The notes: generated by a model from the sequence alone, not told the origin. DNA of 64,000 bases from Bryobacteraceae bacterium (GCA_019752335.1 JAIEMJ010000013.1:372001-436000), one strand, 5' to 3'; shown: positions 10,229 through 18,431, counted from the stretch's first letter. Numbers and translations are program-made.

Positions 10229-10244
10229 AATATCTGGTGATATT
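10229..10244. promoter_or_regulatory. Inverted repeat upstream of cas3 (possible operator)
   Basis: AATATC, a 4-base gap and GATATT form a perfect 6 bp inverted repeat about 110 bp upstream of the cas3 start, in an A/T-rich stretch. It lacks a following T-run on the transcribed (minus) strand, so it is not a terminator for the terminase gene. A repressor site for the cas promoter is possible but unproven. Confidence 0.25.
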
Positions 10245-10338
10245 TCTTTCGCGGTTATCCAAAATCAATGCTAATGCCTACCGACATTGTGGAGAATTTC
10301 GTCAACCCTCCCCATTTGCGGGTGACTCGAATCGTCGT

Positions 10339-10356
10339 TGCAGACTTTGGTCCGCA
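10339..10356. repeat. Short palindrome, imperfect copy
   Basis: TGCAGACT-TT-GGTCCGCA is an imperfect 8 bp stem with a 2-base loop. Together with its flanks (10337-10360) it matches 12121-12144, at the other end of the terminase gene, at all but two positions. It lies downstream of the terminase stop, so it could act as a weak terminator, or be a copy of a small dispersed element. Confidence 0.4.
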
Positions 10357-10556
10357 CCGCCCTCCGCCGGCCACCGCCAAATCCACCACCTGATTATCTC
10401 TAGTAACGACCCGCGGAAGAGCGCCGTCCCGCGCCGGTAAATCTTCGTACTCAAGCAAGAGGGCTCCACCGGTCAGCGGTTAGAGCCCACCGTCCGTAGT
10501 GCGCTACGAGGCTACTGGTGTCGATTTGCATCGGCACAATCACTCTCGCAACTCAC

Positions 10557-12092
10557 CTAACCGCGCCACCACGGAAACCGCTCCCGGACCCAACCCCGTT
10601 GCAACCGCAGCCGCTCCTGGATCGCCGACCACGCGGTCGCGTCCTGCCGCAACTCCACATTCTCGCCCACAATCGCCACCGGACCCTCCACGTCCAGATA
10701 CTTCTTGTGGACCTCCCACGCCTGCCACACCCCCATCGCCACCGCCATCACCAGGTCATCGTCGATCTTCGTCGCGTAACTCACGTAGCCGCTCTCGCTC
10801 CGCTCTTTCTGCAGCATCGTCAGTTCCCGCACCAACTGCTCCCGCAGCGGACCCGGCGCGATCCTCAATTTCTTTGTCCGCAACACGTAGTCGAGCCGGT
10901 CCAACAATGCCGGCTTCGGCACCATCAGCCTTCCCTTGTCTTCCTTCGGCTGCAACCCCGACGTCAGCACCATGCCGGTCACCGGCGCCTCCGCGTCCCG
11001 CTGCAGTAACTCCAGCACCGGGCTGCCCACGCCCGCCGCGTCCACCGTCAACTTACATCGCCCCTGCAATCGCGGATGCCGTACCAACGCCTTCAGTCTT
11101 TCGATCACCTCCAAATACGGCGTCCCCAACGGCGGACTCTCCAAATGCCGCAGCGCCAAACTACACCGGAACAACGGCGCCCTGGTCGCCGGGTCAATCG
11201 TGTGCGTCGGTTCCACCATAAACTCCAGCACCGCGAAGGCCGACGGATTCTGCTCCAGCCCCAAGTCGGCGCTGCATTCATGGCCCGGCCGCGCTCCCTT
11301 CGGTGCCGCTTCCATCGCCGGCGGTACCGGCGACGTGAGGAAGTCCGGCAGACTATCATCCAAACACTGCCGCACCAGCTCTTCCGTGAACGCTGCCGTC
11401 GCCGGCTGCTGAAATTCGCACAAATACTCGCGCCCAAATCGCTCCGGTGAAAACGACCGCTTCGCCTCCTGGATCATCGCCGCCGAAATCCGCGGACAAT
11501 CATACGCCGTCACCTTCAGCCGCTCCCAATGCTCGCCCTCCTGCGTCCACAGGCGATGAAAGAAACCCACCGGCTGCGCGGGCGTCGACATCAGCCACAG
11601 CCAACCCCCGTGCTCCGCCGCGTTCAACATCGGAAATACCGCGTCCCAAATCTCTTCCGGCAAGTAAGCCGCTTCATCCACCACGAGTAACTCCGGCGAA
11701 TAGCCCCGGATCGTCTCCGGTTGATTCGGCAGCGCCAGAATCCGCGATCCGTTCGGTAGTGTGATGCGCGCTTGCGAGTAAGTCGCTTGCTCTTTCAAAT
11801 CGCGCAGCATGCGCCCCGCGATGGACAGTAACTCCTCGCTCTGCCGCGACGACGGCGCCACCACCAGCACCGTCGTTTTCGGCCGGTGCGCCGCGAAGTG
11901 CGCCGCCTTCAAGGCAATCATCGTGGACTTGCCCCAGTTCCGGCAGCAATTCAACATGCCTCGCCGGATCTCCGGATTCAGAATCCTCCGCTGCGCCTCA
12001 TCCAACTCCAGGCCCAAGCGCGCCGCCCAATCACTTACCTCGCTCGCCGCCTGCGCTGGCGCATTCGGAGTTACCAAATAACCTACGTTCAT
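10557..12092 (-). CDS. Orphan terminase large subunit-like ATPase/nuclease
   Basis: The product is 511 residues and resembles phage DNA-packaging motors. A Walker A-type motif (RNWGKST, 51-57), a Walker B (PELLVVDEAAYLPEEIWD) and a coupling motif with LMSTPA form the ATPase. A C-terminal RNase H-like nuclease domain shows acidic positions in SADLGLEQNPSAFAV, KLTVDAAGVGSPV and KIDDDLVMAVAMG. The ATG at 12092 has GAGGAG about 8 bases upstream. No portal, capsid or tail gene is nearby, so this is not a prophage. The upstream same-strand gene (38 bp away) encodes the NALKHGL-motif protein. From memory, such solitary terminase genes are common in Solibacter-type genomes; their role there is not known to me. 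Confidence 0.82.
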   Translation of the reverse strand: MNVGYLVTPNAPAQAASEVSDWAARLGLELDEAQRRILNPEIRRGMLNCCRNWGKSTMIALKAAHFAAHRPKTTVLVVAPSSRQSEELLSIAGRMLRDLKEQATYSQARITLPNGSRILALPNQPETIRGYSPELLVVDEAAYLPEEIWDAVFPMLNAAEHGGWLWLMSTPAQPVGFFHRLWTQEGEHWERLKVTAYDCPRISAAMIQEAKRSFSPERFGREYLCEFQQPATAAFTEELVRQCLDDSLPDFLTSPVPPAMEAAPKGARPGHECSADLGLEQNPSAFAVLEFMVEPTHTIDPATRAPLFRCSLALRHLESPPLGTPYLEVIERLKALVRHPRLQGRCKLTVDAAGVGSPVLELLQRDAEAPVTGMVLTSGLQPKEDKGRLMVPKPALLDRLDYVLRTKKLRIAPGPLREQLVRELTMLQKERSESGYVSYATKIDDDLVMAVAMGVWQAWEVHKKYLDVEGPVAIVGENVELRQDATAWSAIQERLRLQRGWVRERFPWWRG

Positions 12093-12122
12093 CGCTAGTT
12101 CTCCTCACCTTGTCCTCGTGGT

Positions 12123-12140
12123 TGCGGACTTTAGTCCGCA
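12123..12140. terminator. Perfect palindrome between the NALKHGL gene and the terminase gene
   Basis: TGCGGACT-TT-AGTCCGCA is a perfect 8 bp stem with a 2-base loop, overlapping the stop codon of the minus-strand gene that ends at 12131. It could slow transcription between the two genes, though it lacks a T-run. A near copy is at 10339-10356, so it may instead be a small repeated element. The element type is uncertain. Confidence 0.4.
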
Positions 12141-12592
12141 CCGCGCAATTGCAACAAATGCCGGTACGCCCGCTGGTAGCACCGTGCATACGCCGCTTCG
12201 TGCTGCCGCAACGTCGTCAACAACTGGCCTCGGCTCTCCGCCTGCGTGAACGCCTGCAGCGTCCCCGCCGGACCCGGCAACGCCGTCAGCGACAACTGCT
12301 CATTGCCCGCCGCCGCCTCCATACTCATCACCCGCCGCATCCGCCACTTCGCCATCGCCATCTCTTCCACACACAGAAACTCCACATCGTTCGCCGGCGC
12401 GAACTGCTCCAGCAGGGCGGCGAGCAACGCCCGAAACTGCTCCGCATCCTCGTTCTTCCACACCGTCAACCGCGCGGTTAACCCATGCTTCAGCGCATTC
12501 GAACGAATGCGATCCTTGCCCATCGCCGTTACCGGGCCATGTGACTTCTGCCCGTTAATCCGGGCTGCGTTGATTTGTTTTTCGGTTCTCAT
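12131..12592 (-). CDS. Hypothetical protein with NALKHGL motif, upstream of the orphan terminase
   Basis: The product has 153 residues. The N-terminus is basic, with INAARINGQKSHGPVTAMGK, then NALKHGL at 32-38, followed by an acidic, mainly helical region with a leucine-rich segment (RALLAALLEQFAP). Proteins with this N-terminal pattern (a GP-T--GK segment followed by NALKHGL) recur in many Acidobacteria and Planctomycetes, without an assigned function as far as I know. It precedes the terminase gene on the same strand with a 38 bp gap, so the two probably form a unit. A role as a small-terminase-like DNA binder is only a guess. The stop codon lies in a palindrome. Confidence 0.75.
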   Translation of the reverse strand: MRTEKQINAARINGQKSHGPVTAMGKDRIRSNALKHGLTARLTVWKNEDAEQFRALLAALLEQFAPANDVEFLCVEEMAMAKWRMRRVMSMEAAAGNEQLSLTALPGPAGTLQAFTQAESRGQLLTTLRQHEAAYARCYQRAYRHLLQLRGAD

Positions 12593-12703
12593 CGCATCCG
12601 CAGCATACCAGTCGCCCCTTCACCCTCGGCACCTCACAAAGCCCGTAATCATCACAAACCAAAGCCACTTAAAATTTTCAAAATCGTCGTGACCGCCTGT
12701 ACC

Positions 12704-12721
12704 ACGGACCCCCGGGTCCGT
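12704..12721. repeat. Perfect palindrome ACGGACCC-CC-GGGTCCGT
   Basis: This is an 8 bp perfect stem with a 2-base loop. Its architecture matches the palindrome at 12123-12140, although the bases differ. No T-run follows on either strand. It may be a small repeated extragenic palindrome or a bidirectional transcription stop. Confidence 0.4.
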
Positions 12722-12748
12722 CCTTGCTCTAGTCCGTCGCCGGTCCTG

Positions 12749-12816
12749 GCCAACAAGCCCCGAACGTAGTGAGGGGTCATAAAGAATCGATGGTTTACGC
12801 GGTGGGTCAAAGGAGT
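12749..12816 (+). repeat. Dispersed hairpin repeat, copy B
   Basis: This stretch matches 1684-1755 along about 70 bp with small gaps. The hairpin core is CCCC (12758-12761), an 11-base middle, and GGGG (12773-12776). The matching stem in copy A is CCCG/CGGG, a compensatory pair change. The two copies lie in the same orientation about 11 kb apart and enclose cas2 through cas3 and the terminase pair. Confidence 0.6.
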
Positions 12817-12858
12817 GAGCGGCTCGTTCAATCAGACGGCCTTATCTAAGTGGCAATT

Positions 12859-12870
12859 GGGCTTCAGCCC
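12859..12870. repeat. Palindrome GGGCT-TC-AGCCC
   Basis: This is a 5 bp perfect stem with a 2-base loop. It has the same compact form as the other palindromes in this interval. No function can be read from it. Confidence 0.3.
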
Positions 12871-13018
12871 GTAAGTGCAAGGCGGCCCCCCCGGTCCGTC
12901 ATCCTCCAGCCAGTCACGCCACTTCGAAATTCCTTAACTCCCACCCCTACCACTACTTAGCGAAATCCGCCGGCCGGAATTTGCCCCTCGCCTGCTACCC
13001 TCATCAGCAGAGGAATCT

Positions 13019-13372
13019 ATGACCAACTACCTGGACTTCGACTACGACTCCATTCCCCCCGCCGATCTCGACCTCGACCTCCACTGGATCCAACTCCCCG
13101 TCGCCGCATGGGAAGCCAAGCAAGCCGCTCGCCGCCAAGCCGCCCACCCCGATCACCAAATCATCCTCGTACCTTCCCACCCGGACTACTCACCCACCGA
13201 GCAGGAACTCTGGCCTCTCGTCAACCAAACCGTCCTCGCCTGCCTGGAACCCCACCCCGAGCTTCGGCTCCAAGTCAGCGCCGCCGTCTCCTCCGCCATT
13301 TCCCGGCATCGCGGCTGGCGCAACCCCTACCCCGTCAATCCCAACGCCTTCGAAATTCCCGAACAAAAATAA
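13019..13372 (+). CDS. Small hypothetical protein
   Basis: The product has 117 residues, with an acidic N-terminus (NYLDFDYDSIPPADLDLDLHW), an alanine/arginine helix (AAWEAKQAARRQAA) and a C-terminus rich in proline and asparagine. I do not recognise a family. The ATG has an AGAGGAA element 6 to 12 bases upstream, which supports it as a real gene. A frame that continues into the downstream aminotransferase also crosses this stretch, but in a different phase. It has no signal peptide or membrane segment and lies beside the repeat-rich interval. Confidence 0.55.
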   Translation: MTNYLDFDYDSIPPADLDLDLHWIQLPVAAWEAKQAARRQAAHPDHQIILVPSHPDYSPTEQELWPLVNQTVLACLEPHPELRLQVSAAVSSAISRHRGWRNPYPVNPNAFEIPEQK

Positions 13373-13539
13373 AATATCGGAAAACAAACCCGGCGATCTC
13401 GTTGAAACCATTTGTTGGACACCTTCGCTGGCCACCAACGACACCCGCGGCATCGTCCAGCCCCAATCGAACCCAATCGGAACCGTTTCGCCACACGGAC
13501 CCGCGCATTCTCTTCCTCGAAAGGAGCATACTAAGTTGC

Positions 13540-14829
13540 ATGACCAAAGACGAAATCATTCTGGCGCAGCAAGAGTGCCTGTTCCCGGCCGTCTTCCATT
13601 ACTTCCGTGAGCCGCTCGTGCTCACCCGCGCCAAGGACCAGTTTGTGTGGGACGCCGCCGGCCGCCAATACCTCGACTTCTTCGGCGGCATCCTCACCGT
13701 CAGCGTGGGGCACTCGAATCCGCAAGTGAATGCCGCCGTGCATGCTCAGGTGGATAAGCTCCAGCACGTCTCCACCGTCTTTGCGACCGAGCCGCAAGCG
13801 GCGCTGGCGCGCAAGGTGGCCGAGATCGCTCCGGGGCCGGGCTGGAAGAGCTTCTTTACCTGCAGCGGGACAGAAGCCAACGAAATGGCCATCTTGGCGG
13901 CGCGCTGCTACACCGGGTCCTCGGACATCATCGCGCTGCGGCATAGCTACCACGGGCGCTCGGCGATGGGGATGGCGCTTACCGGGAACCAAGGCTGGCG
14001 GCTGGGTCCCGCGACGCAGCCCGGCATCACGTTTGCCCACAATGCCTATTGCTACCGCTGCCCGTTCGGGCTGACCTATCCGAGTTGCGAAGTCCGCTGC
14101 GCGCAGGACGTGAAGGAAGTGATCCGCACGACGACGCCCGGGCAGATCGCCGGGATGATCGCCGAACCGATCCAAGGCGTCGGTGGCTTCATCACGCCGC
14201 CCAAAGAGTACTTCAGCATCGTGGCGAAGATCGTGCGCGACCACGGCGGCGTCTTCATCAGCGACGAAGTGCAAACCGGCTGGGGCCGCACCGGCCACCG
14301 CTGGTGGGGCATCGAGCAATACGGCGTGACACCCGACGTCGTGACTGGTGCCAAAGGCCTCGCCAACGGCTTTCCGATTGGCCTCACCGCCGCCCGGCCC
14401 GAAGTCGCCAACAGCGTGAAGAAGCTGACGCTCTCGACGTTCGGCGGCGGGCCGATCTCCACCGTCGCCGCCAAGGCCGTCATCGACTTCATCGAGCAAG
14501 AGAATTTGGCCGCCAACGCCGCCACTACGGGGGCCTATCTGCGTGGCCACCTGGAAGAACTGCAGCGCAAGCACCGGATCATCGGCGATGTGCGCGGCAT
14601 GGGGTTGATGCAAGCCCTCGAACTGGTACAGGACCCCGTAAGCAAGGCTCCCGCACCGGTGGAGACGGTGCGCCTGATGGAGGCGGCTCGCGACCACGGA
14701 ATCCTGATTGGCAAAGGAGGTTTGGAGGGCAACGTCGTCCGCATCTCGCCGCCGCTGAACGTGTCAACGGCGGACGTAGACGATTTCATCAAAGCGCTCG
14801 ACGCGAGCCTTACTTCTTGCGCAGCTTAG
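13540..14829 (+). CDS. Class III PLP aminotransferase (AGXT2/4-aminobutyrate type)
   Basis: The product has 429 residues and should move an amino group between an omega-amino acid or alanine and a keto acid using PLP. The fold-type I landmarks are FTCSGTEANEMAI (phosphate-binding side), LRHSYHGRS, the Asp in FISDEVQTGWGRTG, and Lys272 in VTGAKGLANGFPIG as the PLP lysine. A cysteine-rich insert (YCYRCPFGLTYPSC) matches the AGXT2-like branch. The frame is open back to 13108, but the family start fits the ATG at 13540, with AAGGAG 13 bases upstream. The 3' end overlaps the convergent dipeptidase gene by 20 bp. The substrate cannot be set from sequence. Confidence 0.9.
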   Translation: MTKDEIILAQQECLFPAVFHYFREPLVLTRAKDQFVWDAAGRQYLDFFGGILTVSVGHSNPQVNAAVHAQVDKLQHVSTVFATEPQAALARKVAEIAPGPGWKSFFTCSGTEANEMAILAARCYTGSSDIIALRHSYHGRSAMGMALTGNQGWRLGPATQPGITFAHNAYCYRCPFGLTYPSCEVRCAQDVKEVIRTTTPGQIAGMIAEPIQGVGGFITPPKEYFSIVAKIVRDHGGVFISDEVQTGWGRTGHRWWGIEQYGVTPDVVTGAKGLANGFPIGLTAARPEVANSVKKLTLSTFGGGPISTVAAKAVIDFIEQENLAANAATTGAYLRGHLEELQRKHRIIGDVRGMGLMQALELVQDPVSKAPAPVETVRLMEAARDHGILIGKGGLEGNVVRISPPLNVSTADVDDFIKALDASLTSCAA

Positions 14830-16174
14830 CGGCAACCTTGTCCACTTCGCCCCACACGCGGAGCAAGTTGCCGCTCCACATTTTGCCGATCTGCTCTTCG
14901 GTGTAGCCGCGACGGACCAGTTCCAGCGTGACGTTAAAAGCCTCGGCGGCGCTGTTCCAGCCGTCGATGCCGCCACCGCCGTCGAAGTCCGAGGAGATGC
15001 CGACATGATCGATGCCGATCAGCTTCACGGCGTAGTCAATGTGGTTGACGAAGTCCTTCACGTTGGCGCGCGGCGCGGGAGGATACTGGGCATCGATCTC
15101 GGCCATCTTCTTCTGGTAAGCCGCGCGGACGTCCGGGGGCAACATGTTCAGGAAGCCGCCGCCCCGCGCGCCAGCGGTGGCGTGCTCGGCGTCTTCCACG
15201 GGGCAAGGCCTGTTCGGGCCGCCGCGCGCGGCGCCGCCGGCGCCACGGGCACGGCCCGCTCCGCCCATCAGCGGGCCCATGATCTCGGTCCGCATCTTGG
15301 CGAGCGCCGCCGCGCGCTCCTTCGACTCCGCCTTCACGTACGCGGCGAAGCCCACCACCTGCACCACGCCGCCGTTCTTCTTGAGCGCGAGCAGCAGTTC
15401 GTCGTCCATGTTGCGGCTGACGTCGGCCAAGGCGCGGACGCCCGAATGCGACGCGATCACCGGCGCCTTCGAGAGGCGAATCGCCTCCATATTGGCGCCC
15501 TTCGACGGGTGCGAGAGGTCCACCATGATGCCCAGGCGGTTCATCTCGGCGATGGCTTCCTTGCCCATCGGCGAGAGTCCATTGTTGTAGAGATAGCCGT
15601 CGGCTTCGCCGGTGTTCGAGTCCGCCAATTGGCTGTTGCCATTGTGCGCGAGCGACATATAACGTGCGCCCCGGTTGTAGAACTCCTCCACTCGCTTGAT
15701 GTCCGTGCCGAGGGGGTAAGCATTCTCGACCCCGATCACGGCGATGCGCAGCCCGCGCTTGTGCATCGCGCGGACGTCGGCCGGCGTCAGCGCCAGGCCC
15801 ATGCTATCGGGCGCGATCTTCTCGGTTAGCCGGTGAATCGCGTCGAACTTGGCGATGGCCTGCTGATAGGCGCTATCGTAGCCTTCCGGGGTCAACGGGC
15901 CTTGCCCCACGTAGACGATCATGAACGAGACGTCCATGTCGCCTTCCACCATCTTGGGCAGGTTCACCTGCGTGGTCAGGCGCTTGGTGTAGTTGCAGTC
16001 CGCCGTGAAGTTAGAGGGCTCAATGTCATTGTGCGTGTCGAGCTTTAGCACGCGGTCATGTATCTGCTTCGCCTTGGCGACGAGCGCGGCTTCGTTCGGC
16101 TGCGCGGGGCTAGTGGCTACCGTCAAGGGTAAGAGAAGAGTGGCGGCAAGCAGCCGGCGTTTGAAATCTGGCAA
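14810..16174 (-). CDS. Membrane dipeptidase family protein (peptidase M19)
   Basis: This zinc peptidase is related to renal dipeptidase and cleaves dipeptides. It has 454 residues with a signal peptide (KRRLLAATLLLPLTVA, then SPAQ), so it is exported. The metal ligands are visible in order: LDTHNDIEPS (HxD), VIGVENAYPLG (Glu), MVDLSHPSKG (His), VIASHSGVRAL (His) and ISSDFDGGGG (Asp). A glycine/arginine-rich insert (GGAGRARGAGGAARGGP) near residues 300-316 is unusual and probably a surface loop. The gene lies 62 bp downstream of the GMC oxidoreductase pair on the same strand and may be read with it. Confidence 0.93.
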   Translation of the reverse strand: MPDFKRRLLAATLLLPLTVATSPAQPNEAALVAKAKQIHDRVLKLDTHNDIEPSNFTADCNYTKRLTTQVNLPKMVEGDMDVSFMIVYVGQGPLTPEGYDSAYQQAIAKFDAIHRLTEKIAPDSMGLALTPADVRAMHKRGLRIAVIGVENAYPLGTDIKRVEEFYNRGARYMSLAHNGNSQLADSNTGEADGYLYNNGLSPMGKEAIAEMNRLGIMVDLSHPSKGANMEAIRLSKAPVIASHSGVRALADVSRNMDDELLLALKKNGGVVQVVGFAAYVKAESKERAAALAKMRTEIMGPLMGGAGRARGAGGAARGGPNRPCPVEDAEHATAGARGGGFLNMLPPDVRAAYQKKMAEIDAQYPPAPRANVKDFVNHIDYAVKLIGIDHVGISSDFDGGGGIDGWNSAAEAFNVTLELVRRGYTEEQIGKMWSGNLLRVWGEVDKVAAKLRKK

Positions 16175-16236
16175 AGGAAATTCTCCCTAGTGAAAAAGTC
16201 GGAGACCGGACGGGGGCCTTCCCTATCCTAGCAACG

Positions 16237-16791
16237 TTAATGTTCCGGAATCTCGCAACTGGCGTACGTCTCGCGCATACTCGCTCCCGTAAAGCCGAGA
16301 GTCCGCGACATGCCAATCTGCGACGTGAAGTAGCCGTCGCAGGTGAGCGACTTCGCCAGGCGGAAGAAGCGCTCGGGCATCGTCTTCACCCGGCCCTTGT
16401 CGAGCACGTCAGAGAGAGGTGTCAATATGGCGACGCGGCCCGCCGCGTCCTTGGCGGCGAAGCCCTGCGCTGCGAGCCACGCCAGGCCTTCGCGCATCAG
16501 CTTGCGATGTTCGGGATTCGCGTTCACCACCAGGTCGATGTATCCCGGCACGCCGGCCTCGGTCGCGCCGGGCGTGTCGGTGGCCGGGATCAGCACGTCG
16601 GTCAACACCGAGAGCAAAGCGAACTCGGCATCCGTAAAGAACTTACGCGGACCCGTCGGCGCCTGCGCGCCCGTAGTGTGCGCGGCAGCGTGCTCAGCGT
16701 GCTGGCCATAGAGCTCATTGCCCGCCGAGGGAAAAGCACAGGTGGCGCCAATGGCGCCGATGATTCTGAGAGTGTCGCGGCGTTCGGGCAT
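16237..16791 (-). CDS. Gluconate 2-dehydrogenase subunit 3 family protein
   Basis: This is the small partner of the membrane or periplasmic flavin dehydrogenase encoded just upstream (1 bp gap). It has 184 residues. A hydrophobic segment follows a short basic N-terminus (RRDTLRIIGAIGATCAFP), so it probably carries the export signal for the complex. The FTDAEFALLSVLTDVLIPAT segment is the typical start of this family, followed by GVPGYIDLVV. It is expected to help export and stabilise the catalytic subunit. Confidence 0.88.
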   Translation of the reverse strand: MPERRDTLRIIGAIGATCAFPSAGNELYGQHAEHAAAHTTGAQAPTGPRKFFTDAEFALLSVLTDVLIPATDTPGATEAGVPGYIDLVVNANPEHRKLMREGLAWLAAQGFAAKDAAGRVAILTPLSDVLDKGRVKTMPERFFRLAKSLTCDGYFTSQIGMSRTLGFTGASMRETYASCEIPEH

Positions 16792-16792
16792 C

Positions 16793-18364
16793 TTACACCT
16801 CCCCTTTCTTTAAGCGGTCCGCCAAATGCTCCGCCGCGCGGGCGGCCAGCGCCATCATCGTGTGCGTGGGATTCTTTTCGGAGGCGGAAGGAAACACGCT
16901 GCCGTCTACGACATAGAGGTTGCTCACGTCATGCGTGCGGCAATGGCGATCCACCACGCTGGTCTTCGGGTCGTTGCCCATGCGGCAACCACCCAGTTCG
17001 TGATTCGCGGCCGGCTCCTGGCGCACGTCCAGAATCTCGCCGCCGGACGCGCGGACAATCTCGCGGCCCCACTGGGTCATGTCGTTGAAGATCTTCCAGT
17101 CGTTGTCGCTCCAGTGCAACTCGCGCATCACCTCGGGGAGTCCCCAGGCGTCGAGGCGCTTCTCATTCAGATAGAAACGGCTGCGCCCGTCGGGGATCTT
17201 CTCGCCATACGGTGACCAGACAACGTAAGCGGGAAAAGCCTCCTTTACGGCGTTCTTGAAGTCCGCGCCGAAGCCGGGGAACTTGCGCGCCCAGCCGACC
17301 CCGCGCCGATTCTGATAGCCGAACTGCGCGCCAAAGCTACGCGCATAGCCGCGGTTGCGCGTGTGCATGAAGGAAGGCTGATAAGCGTGATCGAGGAAGC
17401 CTTCGTCATTGGCCAGCGGCTTGCCTTTCAGCTTGGTGAGCACGAACTCGATGCCGCCCGTGAAGTGCGGGATGAAGTGCTGGCCTAAGTGTCCGCTCGA
17501 ATTGGCGAGGCCCGTGGGATAGCGGCGCGACTTCGACATCAACAGCAGGCCGACACTCTGAGCACAGGCGCAAGAGACCACCACCGAGCGCCCGCGGATC
17601 TCGCCCTGCTTCTTCGTCAAGCGGTCAATCGTCGCGACGCCAGTGGCCTTGTTCTCGTTCGATACGAGCACTTCGCGCGCCAGCGTGTCGGTAAACAGCG
17701 TCAGCTTGCCGGTTTGGCGAATCGCGGGAATGATGTGGACGTCGTAGGAGTTGTACTTCGCCACCACGTCGCAGCCGGCCATGCAATTGCCGCAGTAGTG
17801 GCAAGCAGGCCGCCCGGCCTTGGCCTTGGTCAACGTCGACTTGCGGACGTGAATCACCTTCACGCCCAGGCTGGCCGCGCCACGCTGCAACAGGACGTCG
17901 CTGCACTTCAAGGGAACAGGCGGAAGGAAGATGCCGTCCGGCAGATCGGTGAGGCCGTCGAGGTTGCCGCAGACGCCTACTTCGCGCTCGATACTGTCGT
18001 AGTAAGGGGCGAGGTCAGAGTAGTCGATGGGCCAATTCTCGCCGGCCCCGTCGTCCCAGTCTTTGCCTTTGAAGTCGCGCTGGGAGAACCGCCAGGCGAC
18101 GGCGTTCCAGGTTTGCGACTTGCCGCCCGCGCCGCGCGTGCGTTGCGAATCCATGCCGGGCTTGCCGGGCTTCATGGTGGGGATGTGCCGGTTCGCGAAC
18201 TCGAAGGGCATGGCGTGGGTGTTGAAGTCGGTGCGGGTGTTGAGCTTGGGTCCGCCTTCGATCAGCGCGACGTCGACGCCTTGGCGGGCCAGGCGCGCGG
18301 CCAGCGTGCCGCCCGAGGCGCCCGATCCTACTACCACCACGTCAAAGATCTTGGTTTGCGCCAT
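16793..18364 (-). CDS. GMC-type FAD oxidoreductase (gluconate/glucose dehydrogenase-like large subunit)
   Basis: This is the catalytic flavoprotein that oxidises an alcohol or sugar substrate. It has 523 residues. The FAD-binding fold is at the N-terminus (VVVGSGASGGTLAARLA, residues 10-26) and the GMC C-terminal box contains NHELGGCRMG and SASEKNPTHTMMALA. Four cysteines (188, 191, 194 and 198, in CHYCGNCMAGC) form a compact cluster that could hold an Fe-S centre, as in related dehydrogenases. It has no signal of its own and is probably exported with subunit 3. Electron acceptor and substrate are not determined. Confidence 0.92.
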   Translation of the reverse strand: MAQTKIFDVVVVGSGASGGTLAARLARQGVDVALIEGGPKLNTRTDFNTHAMPFEFANRHIPTMKPGKPGMDSQRTRGAGGKSQTWNAVAWRFSQRDFKGKDWDDGAGENWPIDYSDLAPYYDSIEREVGVCGNLDGLTDLPDGIFLPPVPLKCSDVLLQRGAASLGVKVIHVRKSTLTKAKAGRPACHYCGNCMAGCDVVAKYNSYDVHIIPAIRQTGKLTLFTDTLAREVLVSNENKATGVATIDRLTKKQGEIRGRSVVVSCACAQSVGLLLMSKSRRYPTGLANSSGHLGQHFIPHFTGGIEFVLTKLKGKPLANDEGFLDHAYQPSFMHTRNRGYARSFGAQFGYQNRRGVGWARKFPGFGADFKNAVKEAFPAYVVWSPYGEKIPDGRSRFYLNEKRLDAWGLPEVMRELHWSDNDWKIFNDMTQWGREIVRASGGEILDVRQEPAANHELGGCRMGNDPKTSVVDRHCRTHDVSNLYVVDGSVFPSASEKNPTHTMMALAARAAEHLADRLKKGEV

Positions 18365-18431
18365 AACTCAATAGGTGTATCACACCGCCCGGAGGTCTGC
18401 GAGAATACCTGCGGTCTGCGAGAATAGAGGC

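Larger units (their letters stand above)
10123..10556. other. Region upstream of the cas operon, no gene
   Basis: These 434 bp lie between cas3 and the terminase gene, both on the minus strand. Short open frames here look random. The part nearest cas3 (about 10140-10265) is clearly richer in A and T than its surroundings and is where the cas promoter should be. I cannot point to a convincing -35/-10 pair. It also contains an inverted repeat (10229-10244) and a palindrome (10339-10356). No CRISPR repeats are present. Confidence 0.6.
12593..13018. other. Gene-free interval with repeats and palindromes
   Basis: These 426 bp lie between divergently oriented genes. I found no supported gene. The interval holds three structured spots: a palindrome at 12704-12721, hairpin repeat copy B at 12749-12816, and a palindrome at 12859-12870. 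Promoters for both flanking genes must lie here but are not recognisable by eye. Confidence 0.55.

Noticed and set aside
10123-10556. CRISPR array or leader upstream of cas3
   Set aside because: No direct repeats of 25 to 40 bases with regular spacing are present. The array, if any, should lie beyond the left edge.
10557-12592. Prophage remnant around the terminase
   Set aside because: There is no portal, capsid, tail, integrase or lysis gene in the flanks, and the neighbours are cas genes and housekeeping genes.
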